Below, in pieces: positions 1 through 8,184 of a DNA stretch of 64,000 nt; position 1 is the first letter of the stretch; each line of letters starts with the position of its first letter. The DNA is from Paenibacillus ginsengihumi DSM 21568 (lineage in GTDB: Bacteria > Bacillota > Bacilli > Paenibacillales > NBRC-103111). Under the pieces are notes generated by a model. It ran no database searches and was not told where the DNA came from. It saw only the letters and a program-made list of their open reading frames with translations. The stretch spans positions 1 through 64,000 of the forward strand of contig NZ_KB905571.1 of assembly GCF_000380965.1 (NCBI RefSeq), in the 5' to 3' direction. A program made the position numbers and the translations under genes.

Positions 1-225
1 TGTACAGTAAAAGCGAGGCGGCCAGGTACGGCTTGTGTACAGTAAAAGCGAGGCGGCCAGGTACGGCTTGTGTACAGTAAAAGCGAGGCGGCCAGGTACG
101 GCTTGTGTACAGTAAAGCGAGGCGGCCAGGTACGGCTTGTGTACAGTAAAAGCGAGGCGGCCAGGTACGGCTTGTGTACAGTAAAAGCGAGGCGAAAAGG
201 TACGGCTTGTGTACAGTAAAAGCGG
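1..225. repeat. 35-bp tandem repeat array, window edge
   Basis: Six consecutive units start at 1, 36, 71, 106, 140 and 175, and a seventh breaks off near 225. Each begins TGTACAGTAAAAGCGAGGCG and ends AGGTACGGCTTG. The unit at 106 lacks one A (34 bp), and the unit at 175 has GAAAA in place of GGCCA. The first unit starts at base 1, so the array probably continues to the left. There are no unique spacers, so it is a minisatellite and not a CRISPR array. It ends about 110 bp before the start of an AraC-type gene. Confidence 0.95.
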
Positions 226-337
226 TCAGGTTCCGGTCGGCGCAACGTTAAGGACAACAGCCGGCTTCGGCTCGCGTGCGGCCAAAGGCAGCCGCCCGCG
301 GCTCGGCCAATTGATGGGATGCGAAGGAGGAGCAGAC

Positions 338-1183
338 GTGAAGGACCCTTTTTTCTTCCCCGGCTTTTTCACTTCGTTCCATGTGTGGAGCGTCCTGTAT
401 CGAAATGCGGACAAAGGCTGGGTGTATCCGAACCATAAGCACCCGCTGTTCGAAATTTTGTATTGCGAGAGCGGCGAGATGAGCGAGTGGGTGAACGGCG
501 TGGAATACCGGCTGCAGGCCGGCGATCTGATCGTCGTCAATTCGGGGGTGCTGCACTATCCCGAGGCGCACGAGGACAGCCGCTACTTCAATTTCCATTT
601 CGACATTGAGCCGCGCGAGGTGCATTCCTTGTTCCACAGGCTGCCGAGGCCGATCGTGAGCGCTGCGCAGCCGCCGGACATTCGCCAGGAGCTGCGCGCC
701 TGGATGGACCGTCTGATCGGCCTGTTTCCGTCGGCGGAAGGGCCTGCCTTCACGCAGAAATTGATGCTGCAGTCGGCTATGCTGCAATTTTTGGCGTTCA
801 TGCTGGAGAAAATTGTCATCCCCGATATCGAGAAGGGGGAGGGCGCCACCACGTCGCAGCGGCACATCGCCAGCGAGACCGCTTATTTGCTAGAGACGTG
901 CGGCGGCTCGGAATCCGTGCAAATTTCGGCGCTGGCCGACCGGCTGAATGTGCACCGCAACTACGTGACGAAGTGCTTCAAGCAGGTGTACGGCATCTCG
1001 CCCAAGCATTATTTGAACAAGGTCAAGATCGAGAAGGCGAAAAAGCTGCTGCAGGAATCGACGCTGTCGATCGAGGCGATCGCCGAGACGCTTCATTTTT
1101 CGTCGGCCGCTTATTTTTGCAAGTTTTTTCGCGCCCATGTCGGCAGCACCCCGCTGCAATACCGCACCGGCGTCAAAGCGTAA
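338..1183 (+). CDS. AraC family transcriptional regulator
   Basis: 281-aa regulator of the AraC type. The N-terminal half holds a cupin-like sensing segment (HKHPLFEILYCESGEM, about residues 30-45, then a run of beta-strand-like sequence). The C-terminal 100 residues form the double helix-turn-helix, with LADRLNVHRNYVTKCFKQ and a second helix pair ending in FFRAHVGSTPLQYR, the usual family ending. I chose the GTG at 338 because GAAGGAGG at 323-330 sits 7 nt upstream. The frame stays open to 209, but that part lies inside the 35-bp array and is unlikely to be coding. Such proteins usually control sugar uptake and degradation genes. The nearest candidates are the solute-binding protein and GH43-like gene from 3269, about 2 kb downstream. 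Confidence 0.9.
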   Translation: MKDPFFFPGFFTSFHVWSVLYRNADKGWVYPNHKHPLFEILYCESGEMSEWVNGVEYRLQAGDLIVVNSGVLHYPEAHEDSRYFNFHFDIEPREVHSLFHRLPRPIVSAAQPPDIRQELRAWMDRLIGLFPSAEGPAFTQKLMLQSAMLQFLAFMLEKIVIPDIEKGEGATTSQRHIASETAYLLETCGGSESVQISALADRLNVHRNYVTKCFKQVYGISPKHYLNKVKIEKAKKLLQESTLSIEAIAETLHFSSAAYFCKFFRAHVGSTPLQYRTGVKA

Positions 1184-1458
1184 GCGCATCCGGTGTCGGC
1201 TGAACCAGGGCCGACCGACGAGGCGCTATTCGTTCGCTATAGGCTCCAGCGCGAAATAGAGCTGGGGGCCTTGCCTTAGGTGGGGCCGATCCGCGCTCCT
1301 CGCTCCAGGCTGGCTCCCGTGCCTCAGGCTGGGGCACAGGACCCGACCAGCTGTGCGCTTTTCGAGGCGACGCCACGAAGCTCCCATCAGCGGCTCGAAC
1401 AGGCGCCAAAAGCATCCTGCCGAGTCCGAGACGGAATCCGACCCGCGAGGAGAGTCGC

Positions 1459-1633
1459 TTATGACGGGCGGTTCCTTCCGCCATCGGTCGCCACCTGCGG
1501 TGCCTGAAAATTCAGCGTGTGGATACCGCCGAATTTTTGAGAAGAGCCGTCTATCACGAGCGATTCCTATCGTTATCGGTCGTCACCTGCGGTGCCCGAA
1601 AATTCGCCGATGGACTTCGCCGAATTATCAAGA
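1459..1633. repeat. Dispersed ~90-bp repeat, two units
   Basis: Two adjacent diverged units (about 1459-1553 and 1554-1633) share the core CGGTCG(C/T)CACCTGCGGTGC, followed by GAAAATTC and then CCGAAT(T/A). The same unit occurs twice in the opposite orientation at 47541-47722. Within a unit, GAAAATTC and GAATTTTC can pair across a short loop, so it resembles a REP-like palindromic element. Short open frames across it (for example 1353-1670) have no ribosome binding site or recognisable product. Confidence 0.75.
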
Positions 1634-1636
1634 TAG

Positions 1637-1857
1637 CCCCCCGTGCCGCTGGCGCATCACCATCAGATGATGAAAACGGGCCGCCCGCCCTGGGCTATTT
1701 TCAAGATAGACCCCCATGCTGCTGGCGCATCACCATCAGATGATGAAAACGGGCCGCCCGCCCTGGGGGTTATTTTCAAGATAGACCCCCATGCTGCTGG
1801 CGCATCACCATCAGATGATGAAAACGGGCCGCGCCCCAAGCGCTATTTTCAAGATAG
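1637..1857. repeat. Three ~73-bp direct repeats
   Basis: Three nearly identical units lie at 1637-1709, 1710-1784 and 1785-1857. Each contains CTGGCGCATCACCATCAGAT, then GATGAAAACGGGCCGC, and ends TATTTTCAAGATAG. The last 14 bases also begin the next repeat class (1843 and 2399) and match the end of the ~90-bp units, so the repeat classes are joined through a common core. Confidence 0.9.
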
Positions 1858-2073
1858 GCGCAAAAGTTGTATTTTGTACAACAAAAACGGGGGGATAACC
1901 CCTGTTTGCGACTCAATGTTGTACTTTGTACAACATTTTTGGCAATATTTCCGGTTTTGAAGCCAATCACGCCCAAATTGTTGCACAAAATGCAACATTC
2001 TCCTTCCTTTTGTGCGAAGGGGGCAGAAAAAGTTGCATTTTTTGCAGGATTTGTCGCCTCATGTGCCCGAGTG
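1843..2073. repeat. Long direct repeat, copy A
   Basis: Bases 1843-1984 match 2399-2540 with only a few differences, starting CTATTTTCAAGATAGGCGCA and ending CCCAAATTGTTGC. Homology resumes at about 2034 (GTTGCATTTTTTGCAGGATT), matching 2536 onward. Copy A therefore carries about 50 extra bases lying between two GTTGCA direct repeats. It contains two 17-bp palindromes (1866-1882 and 1918-1934) of the form GTTGTA-N5-TACAAC. Confidence 0.9.
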
Positions 2074-2163
2074 TGCCCAGGGAGGGGACACGCTAACGCG
2101 GATTTCGAATGCTGACATGGAACGTCTTTTCATGCTCGTTAGCCCAGGGTGCTGTTTCGCCGG

Positions 2164-2354
2164 GCTAACGCTAGCCAGAGAGCTTATTTCCCTCGAAACG
2201 ATCGTTTTGACATTCTAACGCAAGTAAGCAGCCTTACTTCGGCATTTTGAGCGACCAGATTCAGCGTTTCTGGCCAAATAGCGTTACTACGTTTCGTTAC
2301 ATTTTAAAAACGGTGCGATTCAGCAAAATAGCGTTTGTCACGAGCGTTAGAGAT
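2164..2354. repeat. Diverged ~190-bp direct repeat, copy 1
   Basis: This stretch runs from GCTAACGCTAGCC to GCGTTAGAGAT and matches 2778-2959 at moderate identity. Shared blocks include TTGACATTCTAACGC, TTTCGTTACATT and TCAGCAAAATAGC. It is bounded by inverted CTAACG/CGTTAG motifs, which gives it an element-like outline. It encodes no transposase and no credible reading frame. Confidence 0.75.
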
Positions 2355-2398
2355 TTGAAGCTTCGGCAGGAGCGCAGGAAGGAGCAGCGAGTCCCGGG

Positions 2399-2578
2399 CT
2401 ATTTTCAAGATAGGCGCAAATGTTGTATTTTGTACAACAAAAACGGAGGGATAACCCCTATTTGCGACTCAATGTTGTACTTTGTACAACATTTTTGGCA
2501 ATATTTCCGGTTTTGAAGCCAATCACGCCCAAATTGTTGCATTTTTTGCAGGATTTGTCTCCTCATGTGCCCGGGGCA
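2399..2578. repeat. Long direct repeat, copy B
   Basis: Second copy of the 1843-2073 element, without the ~50-bp segment between the GTTGCA direct repeats. It holds the 17-bp palindromes at 2422-2438 and 2474-2490. The high identity with copy A, compared with the weaker identity of the neighbouring ~190-bp pair, suggests a more recent duplication or gene conversion. Confidence 0.9.
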
Positions 2579-2610
2579 CGGTGAGGGGCAGCGCTAACGC
2601 GAAGTTTGAG

Positions 2611-2671
2611 CGCTCAAGCGGAGTTCAAACGCCACGCGGAATCAAACGCTCAAGCGGAGTTCAAACGCCAC
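2611..2671. repeat. Short direct repeat pair
   Basis: CGCTCAAGCGGAGTTCAAAC followed by GCCAC occurs at 2611-2635 and again at 2647-2671, with further GAGTTC/CAGTTCGA echoes up to about 2720. It is non-coding and lies between the two copies of the ~190-bp repeat. Confidence 0.7.
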
Positions 2672-2777
2672 TTTCGGAGTTCGACCGCGACGCACAGTTC
2701 GACCGCTAAACGTGCAGTTCGAGAGCCTTCGGCTGAGCGTCCCCGATCCGCAAGCCTTCTCTTGCTGATTGTCTTTC

Positions 2778-2959
2778 GCTAACGCTTGCCACAGGGCTTA
2801 TTTCATTCGGGCTTGACATTCTAACGCTAGCGAGCGGCCTTAGTCCGCATTTTTGGCTATCAGATTCAACATTTCTGACCAAATAGCGCTGCTCAGTTTC
2901 GTTACATTGTTAACGATGGGCGTTTCAGCAAAATAGCATTTGTTACAAGCGTTAGAGAT
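2778..2959. repeat. Diverged ~190-bp direct repeat, copy 2
   Basis: Partner of 2164-2354, with the same CTAACG...CGTTAG boundaries and shared internal blocks. Bases 2960-3170 after it show no gene or clear repeat. A promoter starts at 3176. Confidence 0.75.
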
Positions 2960-3175
2960 GACTTGCAGTCCGGAAGCTTCCGGAAGACCCGCCTGGTCCG
3001 CTTTTAGCTGCTGGGTTTATGCTGCCTGAGACTATGCCCTGCGGCCTTCAGCTCTGATCGCAGCCCCCAAATGCGAAACCGCTGGTGACTCGGAATAAGT
3101 CATTGAGCGGTTTTCATAATTTCCGAATGAGCCTGCAATGTGTGCAAAAATGATATTTTTCGATTCTTTTGTAAA

Positions 3176-3205
3176 TTGTTTCACCTTTCCGGGCCGTGAT
3201 ATGAT
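3176..3205 (+). promoter_or_regulatory. Sigma-A-type promoter
   Basis: TTGTTT (3176-3181) and TATGAT (3200-3205) are separated by 18 bp. The start of the lipoprotein gene is 64 nt downstream. A cre-like site follows the -10 box directly. Confidence 0.6.
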
Positions 3206-3209
3206 TGGT

Positions 3210-3223
3210 TTGAAGCGCTTACA
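3210..3223 (+). promoter_or_regulatory. cre-like catabolite repression site
   Basis: TTGAAGCGCTTACA matches 12 of 14 positions of the CcpA consensus TGWAARCGYTWNCW, with a perfect AAGCGCTT core. It lies 4 nt after the -10 box, around the expected transcription start, where bound CcpA would repress. This fits carbon-catabolite control of the following polysaccharide-utilisation genes. Confidence 0.6.
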
Positions 3224-3268
3224 CAAAAAGACGGCGCAGCGATTCGCAATGCGATGGAGGGGACGCGG

Positions 3269-4585
3269 GTGAAAAGACATTTTTGCACACTGGCGGCATC
3301 GGCCTGGTTGCTATTGGCGGCCGCCGGATGCGGCGGGGATGGGGGCGCGAGTGCGCCGGCCAATCCGGACGCCTCTGGGCCGCACAATGCGCCGCAGCAG
3401 GAAGAGCCGGTCAAGCTGCTGATGGCCCAAAAATGGTCGGAAATCAACGAAGCCGATTTTCAAACGTTTATTGTCGAGCCGTTGAAGCAGAAGTATCCGC
3501 ATATCGAGATTGAGCTGCTGAAGGGAGAAAACATTCCCGAGATGATCGCCGCAGGTCAGGTCCCCGACCTGGTCGCCACCTGGGTGAACCTGCTGCCGGA
3601 TTACCAGGACCTCGATCTCGTGGAGGATATGACGCCGCTGATCAAAAAGCATAACTTTGACGTGACCCGCCTGGGCGACGTGTACGTGGAGACGATCCGC
3701 AAGTATGACAAGGATGGCGGTCTTGTCGCCCTGCCATATGACAGCAATTTTAACGTCATTCATTACAACAAGGATATTTTCGATAAATTCGGCGTCGCTT
3801 ACCCGAGGGACGGGATGACGTGGGAGGAGACGATCGAGCTGGCCAGGAGCGTCAGCCGGACGGAAGGAGGCATCCGTTACCGCGGTCTGGAAACGGGAGG
3901 CTACGGCAACCTGGCGCTACAGCGGGCGCTCCCCTCTATCACGGAGGCGGGCTCGAATCTCGGCGACGAACGTTGGAGAAGCGTGCTCCAGCTTGCCAAG
4001 ACGATCGAGAAAATCCCGAACAACGAGCCGGTGCCGGACGTCCATCCGCGCAACCAGTTCATCAAGGACCGCAATTTGGCGATGTTCGTGACCGGGTACA
4101 ATTTTAACCTTCTGAACGGGGAAGCGGCTCGAGGACTCAATTGGGATTTGGCGCAGGCCCCGAGTCTCGCGGATCAGCCGAATGTCGCCGGGATGGTCGA
4201 CGTGCACGTCATATTCGTCACCAAGACGAGTCCGAACAAGGACGCCGCATTCAAGGTTGTGGAACTGCTGACCTCGGATGAGATTCAGCGGAAAATGACG
4301 CGCTCCTCCGGCAAATTGTCGGCGCTGAAGGATACGTCCATCCGCAAGGAGCTGGGCGCCGATATGCCGATTTTGCAGGGCAAGAACCTGGAGGCGATCT
4401 TCAAGGGCGAATATATTCCCGCTTATACGTCCGTAAGAAAATATCCGGATGCCGGCAAAATATTGAACGAGGAAGTGGCGAAGTTTTTGCAGGATGAGCA
4501 GGATTTGAATACGGCGCTGCGCATTGCCGAGGAGCGTCTGCAAAATCATATTCGACAGATCGATGCGGGAGGCGGAGGCCAATGA
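3269..4585 (+). CDS. Sugar ABC transporter substrate-binding lipoprotein
   Basis: 438-aa family 1 extracellular solute-binding protein. The N-terminus (VKRHFCTLAASAWLLLAAAGC) is a lipoprotein signal peptide ending in the lipobox AAGC. The body has the family landmarks YNKDIFDKFGVAYP and MTWEET near residues 170-190 and a C-terminal helix ending in ALRIAEERLQNHI. GTG 3269 is preferred over ATG 3254 because GGAGGGG at 3257-3263 then has proper spacing. No permease or ATPase genes are nearby, so the transporter partners must be elsewhere. The stop overlaps the next start (ATGA at 4582-4585), so it should be co-translated with the GH43-like enzyme. It is clearly paralogous to the lipoprotein at 59570. 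The substrate is probably an oligosaccharide but cannot be named. Confidence 0.88.
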   Translation: MKRHFCTLAASAWLLLAAAGCGGDGGASAPANPDASGPHNAPQQEEPVKLLMAQKWSEINEADFQTFIVEPLKQKYPHIEIELLKGENIPEMIAAGQVPDLVATWVNLLPDYQDLDLVEDMTPLIKKHNFDVTRLGDVYVETIRKYDKDGGLVALPYDSNFNVIHYNKDIFDKFGVAYPRDGMTWEETIELARSVSRTEGGIRYRGLETGGYGNLALQRALPSITEAGSNLGDERWRSVLQLAKTIEKIPNNEPVPDVHPRNQFIKDRNLAMFVTGYNFNLLNGEAARGLNWDLAQAPSLADQPNVAGMVDVHVIFVTKTSPNKDAAFKVVELLTSDEIQRKMTRSSGKLSALKDTSIRKELGADMPILQGKNLEAIFKGEYIPAYTSVRKYPDAGKILNEEVAKFLQDEQDLNTALRIAEERLQNHIRQIDAGGGGQ

Positions 4586-6483
4586 CGCAGCTGAAGGAAG
4601 GCGCAGCGGATCGGCGGACGGCGCTTGTGAACGGAGCTTTATGGACAGACACGTCCGGGCAGCCGATTCACGCACACGGCGGCGGCATGCTTCAGGACGG
4701 CGGGTATACGTATTGGTTCGGCGAGGACCGCAGGGGCCACCGCCGCGTGTCCTGCTACCGGTCGGCCAATCTGATCGACTGGGAATTTCGCGGCGACGCG
4801 CTGACGTTGCATTCGCCGTTCCGGCCGCTCGAGACGCGCACCGATCCGCGGCTGATTACCGACCCGGATACGGGAAGGGGCGCCAATATCGAGCGGCCAA
4901 AAGTCGTTCGCAACCCGCGCACCGGCCAGTATGTGATGTGGATGCATTGGGAGAACGGGAAGGATTATGCCGATGCCCGCTGCGCGGTCGCTACCTGCGA
5001 TACGGTGGACGGGGAATACGTATACCGCGGCAGCTTCAATCCGGTCGGCCATATGTCCCGCGACTGCACGCTGTTTGTCGACGACGACGGCACGGCGTAC
5101 TTCATCTCCGCCGCGAGGGATAATGCGGATTTGCACATCTATCGGCTGAGCGAGGATTACCTCGCGATCGACGAGCATGTGAAGACGCTGTGGCCCGGCC
5201 AATACCGCGAAGCGCCGGCGATGATGAAGCGCGGCGGCATCTATTTCCTGGTGACGTCGGGCTGCACGGGCTGGCTGCCCAATCAAGGCAAATACGCCTT
5301 CGCGGACAGCATCACCGGCCGCTGGTCGCCGCTGTACGATTTGGGCGGGCCGACCACCTTCGATACACAGCCGACATACATCTTGCCGGTTCACGGCAAG
5401 GAAGCGACAAGCTGGCTTTATATCGGCGACCGCTGGGACCCGACCGATTACCACCGCTCTTCTTATGCGGCGCTGCCTCTCACGTTCCCGGACGAGAGGA
5501 CGATGCGGCTCGCATGGGCCGATTCCGTCGCGCCTCACGAAGCGGCAGGCATCATGGCGGCAGCGGCGGGGGAAGGCAGCGGGCGCTGCCGCATTCGCAC
5601 GGCCTCGCACCGCTACCTGGCTTCGCAAGCGGCCGCAGCCGGACCGGAACCGCAGCGCAGCCGGTCGCCGCAAGCGGCCGCAGCCGGGCCGGAACCGCAG
5701 CGCAGCCCGTCGCCGCAAGCGGCCGCAGCCGGGCCGGAACCGCAGCGCAGCCGGTCGCCGCAAGCGGCCGCAGCCGGGCCGGAACCGCAGCGCAGCCGGT
5801 CGCCGGAGGCGGCCCTGGCCGAGCCGGAACCGCAGCGCAGCCCGTCGCCGGAGGCGGCCCTGGCCGAGCCGGAACCGCAGCGCAGCCGGTCGCCGCAAGC
5901 GGCCGCAGCCGGTCCGGAACCGCAGCGCAGCCGGTCGCCGCAAGTGGCCGCAGCCGGGCCGGAACCGCAGCGCAGCCGGACATCGCAAGCGGCCGCAGCC
6001 GGGCCGGAACCGCAGCGCAGCCGGTCGCCGCAAGCGGCCGCAGCCGGTCCGGAACCGCAGCGCAGCCCGTCGCCACAAGCGGTCGCGGCAGGCGCGGCCT
6101 CGCCTCCGCAGGGTGCCGCGGTTGTCGCCGCGGCGCTCTCATACGCCGCTTCCGGGCAGCTGTGGACGCTGGAGCCGGCGGAAGGCGATTACGTCTTCAT
6201 CCGGCACGCGGATAGCGGCGGCTATTTGACGCTGCTGGAGGCGGGGGAGGCGGCGATTTCGCCGGTCGCGCTTGCCATGCGGCGGGATGGCGAGCGGCAG
6301 CAGTGGCTTCTCGTCCCGGCCGGAGACGGAGCGCGGCATACGATCCGCAGCCGCGCAGGCGGACTCGCGCTGACGCTGAACCGGGAGCATGACGGGCTGC
6401 TGCATGCGGCGGCGCTTCGGGATGACCGGGACGGCCGGCAGGCGCAGACGTTTTTGATCGCCGAACATTACGGAGTGCAATGA
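4582..6483 (+). CDS. GH43-like glycosidase with a repeat-interrupted C-terminal lectin-like domain
   Basis: 633 aa. Residues 1-325 resemble a five-bladed beta-propeller of the glycoside hydrolase 43 type: YTYWFGEDRRGHR, the CYRSANLIDWEFRG strand, ERPKVVRNPRTGQYVMWMHW, a SRDCTLFVDDDGTAYFIS blade and REAPAMMKRGGIYFLVTSG. The family removes arabinose, xylose or galactose residues from plant polysaccharides. There is no signal peptide, so it is probably cytoplasmic and acts on imported oligosaccharides. The remainder looks like a ricin-type beta-trefoil (CRIRTASHRYLAS at the start, SGGYLTLLEAGE and ALTLNREHDG later), but about ten copies of a 15-residue unit (QAAAAGPEPQRSRSP) are inserted after its first strand pair. 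Translation is coupled to the preceding lipoprotein through ATGA. The exact specificity and any activity of the trefoil are unknown. Confidence 0.82.
   Translation: MTQLKEGAADRRTALVNGALWTDTSGQPIHAHGGGMLQDGGYTYWFGEDRRGHRRVSCYRSANLIDWEFRGDALTLHSPFRPLETRTDPRLITDPDTGRGANIERPKVVRNPRTGQYVMWMHWENGKDYADARCAVATCDTVDGEYVYRGSFNPVGHMSRDCTLFVDDDGTAYFISAARDNADLHIYRLSEDYLAIDEHVKTLWPGQYREAPAMMKRGGIYFLVTSGCTGWLPNQGKYAFADSITGRWSPLYDLGGPTTFDTQPTYILPVHGKEATSWLYIGDRWDPTDYHRSSYAALPLTFPDERTMRLAWADSVAPHEAAGIMAAAAGEGSGRCRIRTASHRYLASQAAAAGPEPQRSRSPQAAAAGPEPQRSPSPQAAAAGPEPQRSRSPQAAAAGPEPQRSRSPEAALAEPEPQRSPSPEAALAEPEPQRSRSPQAAAAGPEPQRSRSPQVAAAGPEPQRSRTSQAAAAGPEPQRSRSPQAAAAGPEPQRSPSPQAVAAGAASPPQGAAVVAAALSYAASGQLWTLEPAEGDYVFIRHADSGGYLTLLEAGEAAISPVALAMRRDGERQQWLLVPAGDGARHTIRSRAGGLALTLNREHDGLLHAAALRDDRDGRQAQTFLIAEHYGVQ
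5627..6076 (+). repeat. 45-bp in-frame minisatellite inside the GH43-like gene
   Basis: Ten head-to-tail 45-bp units begin CAAGCGGCCGCAGCC or the variant GAGGCGGCCCTGGCC, continue GGAACCGCAGCGCAGCC and end (G)GTCGCCG. Variants alternate (RSRSP/RSPSP, EAALAEPEP/QAAAAGPEP). The period is a multiple of three, so the reading frame is kept. It also leaves several other frames free of stops, which explains long spurious open frames on both strands here. Confidence 0.95.
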
Positions 6484-6579
6484 AAATAGCGAGCGCATGG
6501 GCAGCAATAGCGATGGGAACCGCGATGGCGCTGCTTGATGGTCCGAACCGCTGAAGCCTAGCAGCAGGAGCGTGATGTG

Positions 6580-6601
6580 CCCCGAAGGGAAACCTTCGGG
6601 G
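6580..6601 (+). terminator. GAAA-tetraloop hairpin after the GH43-like gene
   Basis: A perfect 9-bp stem, CCCCGAAGG (6580-6588) and CCTTCGGGG (6593-6601), is closed by a GAAA loop. It lacks a strong T-tract (CTAGCCTGTTT follows), so it may act as a weak terminator or as a 3'-end stabilising hairpin. It lies 97 bp after the stop. Confidence 0.5.
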
Positions 6602-6769
6602 CTAGCCTGTTTCCGGCGGGACCTGCGGGCGCGCCTCCCCGGCAAGAGCGTCACAGAAACTTTTTGTTCCCTGCATAACGTCTTTGCGATAAAATAATAG
6701 CTTCACCAGATAAAAATGGAGAGGGAGAGCGTTCCCTTCCTCCCATCCGCTTTTTAAGGAGTGAGACGA

Positions 6770-7198
6770 TTGCTGACCGATGTGAAAACGAATTTGAACG
6801 ATCCGGCGATTTTGGAGCTGCTGGACTACGCCTCGGCCGGGGACGCGGAGCCTTTGGAAAGCACGCTGGACGCCTATCGGAGCCGCGCGGAATGGAAGCT
6901 GTACGGATTCGAGGAAGAAGGAGAATGGATCGGGCTTGTAGGCTTTTCCCTGCAGGACGGAAGGCTGGAGCTGAAGCATTTGTGCGTGCACCCGGAATCG
7001 CAGGGGCTCGGATACGGAAGAGGCCAGCTTCTGGAGCTGATCGAGCAGTTCGGCCCGAGCGAAATTGTGGCGGAGACGGATGAGGCAGGGGCCGGATTTT
7101 TCCGCGGCATCGGCTTTGAAGTCGTTAGCCTGGGGGAGAAGACGCCGGGCGTCGAGCGGTTTCAGTGCAGGTATGTCGTGGACCAGGAAGAAGAATGA
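6770..7198 (+). CDS. GNAT family N-acetyltransferase
   Basis: 142 aa, the usual length for a single GNAT domain. The acetyl-CoA binding motif is degenerate but recognisable: LKHLCVHPESQGLGYGRGQLLELIEQF (the V-x-P-x-x-Q-G-x-G pattern), followed by FFRGIGFEVVSL. TTG 6770 is chosen because AAGGAG at 6756-6761 lies 8 nt before it. The GTG at 6761 would overlap that site. The acceptor substrate cannot be predicted, and no obvious operon partner is present: the flanking genes are the GH43-like gene and a convergent minus-strand gene. Confidence 0.85.
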   Translation: MLTDVKTNLNDPAILELLDYASAGDAEPLESTLDAYRSRAEWKLYGFEEEGEWIGLVGFSLQDGRLELKHLCVHPESQGLGYGRGQLLELIEQFGPSEIVAETDEAGAGFFRGIGFEVVSLGEKTPGVERFQCRYVVDQEEE

Positions 7199-7272
7199 AG
7201 GCGCATTGCATGGCGGCCGCCAAGCGGGGCCATTGCCGCGCAGCAAGCCGGGAGAGCGGCCGCTGCCGGCCG

Positions 7273-8184
7273 TTAGCCGCTGCGCCAGACGGCCTCGGCG
7301 GCGCGCGCCAGCTCCGGACAATCGGCCAGCCCGCCGTCCAGGAGCTGCTTCAGGCGAAGCAGCCTCTCCTGCGGCAGGTCCGGAATCGCGTCCGCGATCA
7401 GCGCCTCGTACCGGACGGCGTAGCTCCGCACTCGCAAGGCCGCTCCCGCCGCGGCCGCCAATAGTTTCCGCCCGTCGGGCATTTCCTGAATGCGCCAGCG
7501 GTGCTTCATGATATAGTCGAGGGCGTCGCGCTTCACGAGCTGAGGGGCGATTTTGCAAATTTCCCCGAAGTACCGGATGAAATCCGGCTCGAACCCGCTC
7601 GGCACAAGGCTGCTCAGCTCCAGATCCAGGTCTGCGCGCAGCAGCATCCGGTTCAGGCAGAGCAGCTTCAGCACCTTGACCTGATCCCCTTCGATCAAAT
7701 ACCCGATTTCCCTCAGCTTTTCATAGGCAGTCTTGTAATCCCCCGACTTCAGATCGTCCGCCGCCGATTCGATGTCCCGCAGCAGGCCTTCCCGGATGCC
7801 CGGAAGCTCATCCTCCAGTAGCCGCTTCAGCATGGACGTCTCCAGCGCCTCGCGAAAGCGGCCGCACCGCAGCAGGCAGGCGTACAGCACGGCGGCGCCT
7901 CCGCTCAAGGCGACGGCGGCCGCCAGCTCGATCCCGCTGCGCGCCAGGAAGCATCCGGCCAGCGCGACGGCGGCGAAGACGAGCATGTCTCTAAGCTCGG
8001 CGCGGCGGGCGCGGCGGCGGGCGATCGCGCGCAGCGGAACGTAGTTGTCCCCGGCTCCGCAGGACGCGCACGGCAGATCGTGCAGCACGGTGTAAGCGCC
8101 GCAGCGGCCGCACTGCCTCAGGCGCTCGAAGCGGTATCGGGTTCGCGCACTCGGGCGAAAGCGGACAGGCAGCCTCTCTGTCAT
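7273..8184 (-). CDS. Zinc-ribbon membrane protein of unknown function
   Basis: 303 aa. An N-terminal zinc ribbon (CGRCGAY...CASCGAG, about residues 25-43) is followed by a basic stretch and two adjacent hydrophobic segments (about 66-102: DMLVFAAVALAGCFLA and IELAAAVALSGGAAVLYACLL). The rest is an alpha-helical cytoplasmic-looking domain with TPR-like character (LKSGDYKTAYEKLREIGYLIEGDQVKVLKLL). ATG 8184 has GGGAGGAG just upstream. It overlaps the stop of the 48-aa gene at 8181-8327 by ATGA, so the two form a transcription unit divergent from the tubulin-like operon. I do not recognise the family. The zinc ribbon, membrane anchor and position suggest an accessory of the neighbouring GTPase system, but that is inference. 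Confidence 0.75.
   Translation of the reverse strand: MTERLPVRFRPSARTRYRFERLRQCGRCGAYTVLHDLPCASCGAGDNYVPLRAIARRRARRAELRDMLVFAAVALAGCFLARSGIELAAAVALSGGAAVLYACLLRCGRFREALETSMLKRLLEDELPGIREGLLRDIESAADDLKSGDYKTAYEKLREIGYLIEGDQVKVLKLLCLNRMLLRADLDLELSSLVPSGFEPDFIRYFGEICKIAPQLVKRDALDYIMKHRWRIQEMPDGRKLLAAAAGAALRVRSYAVRYEALIADAIPDLPQERLLRLKQLLDGGLADCPELARAAEAVWRSG

Noticed and set aside
1-225. CRISPR array
   Set aside because: The 35-bp units are contiguous with no unique spacers, and no cas genes are in the window.
1280-2709. Several short + strand frames (1280-1507, 1353-1670, 1643-1960, 2247-2516)
   Set aside because: They are composed of the repeat units themselves, lack ribosome sites and encode no known domain.
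4639-6078. Long frames on both strands across the GH43-like gene, some with regular Arg/Pro repeats
   Set aside because: They arise because the 45-bp minisatellite has no stops in several frames. Only the 4582 frame continues into recognisable domains on both sides.
6480-6554. 24-codon frame (MKIASAWAAIAMGTAMALLD...) overlapping the GH43-like stop by ATGA
   Set aside because: The overlap is suggestive, but there is no ribosome site of its own or conserved feature, and a hairpin follows directly. The evidence is too thin to call a gene.
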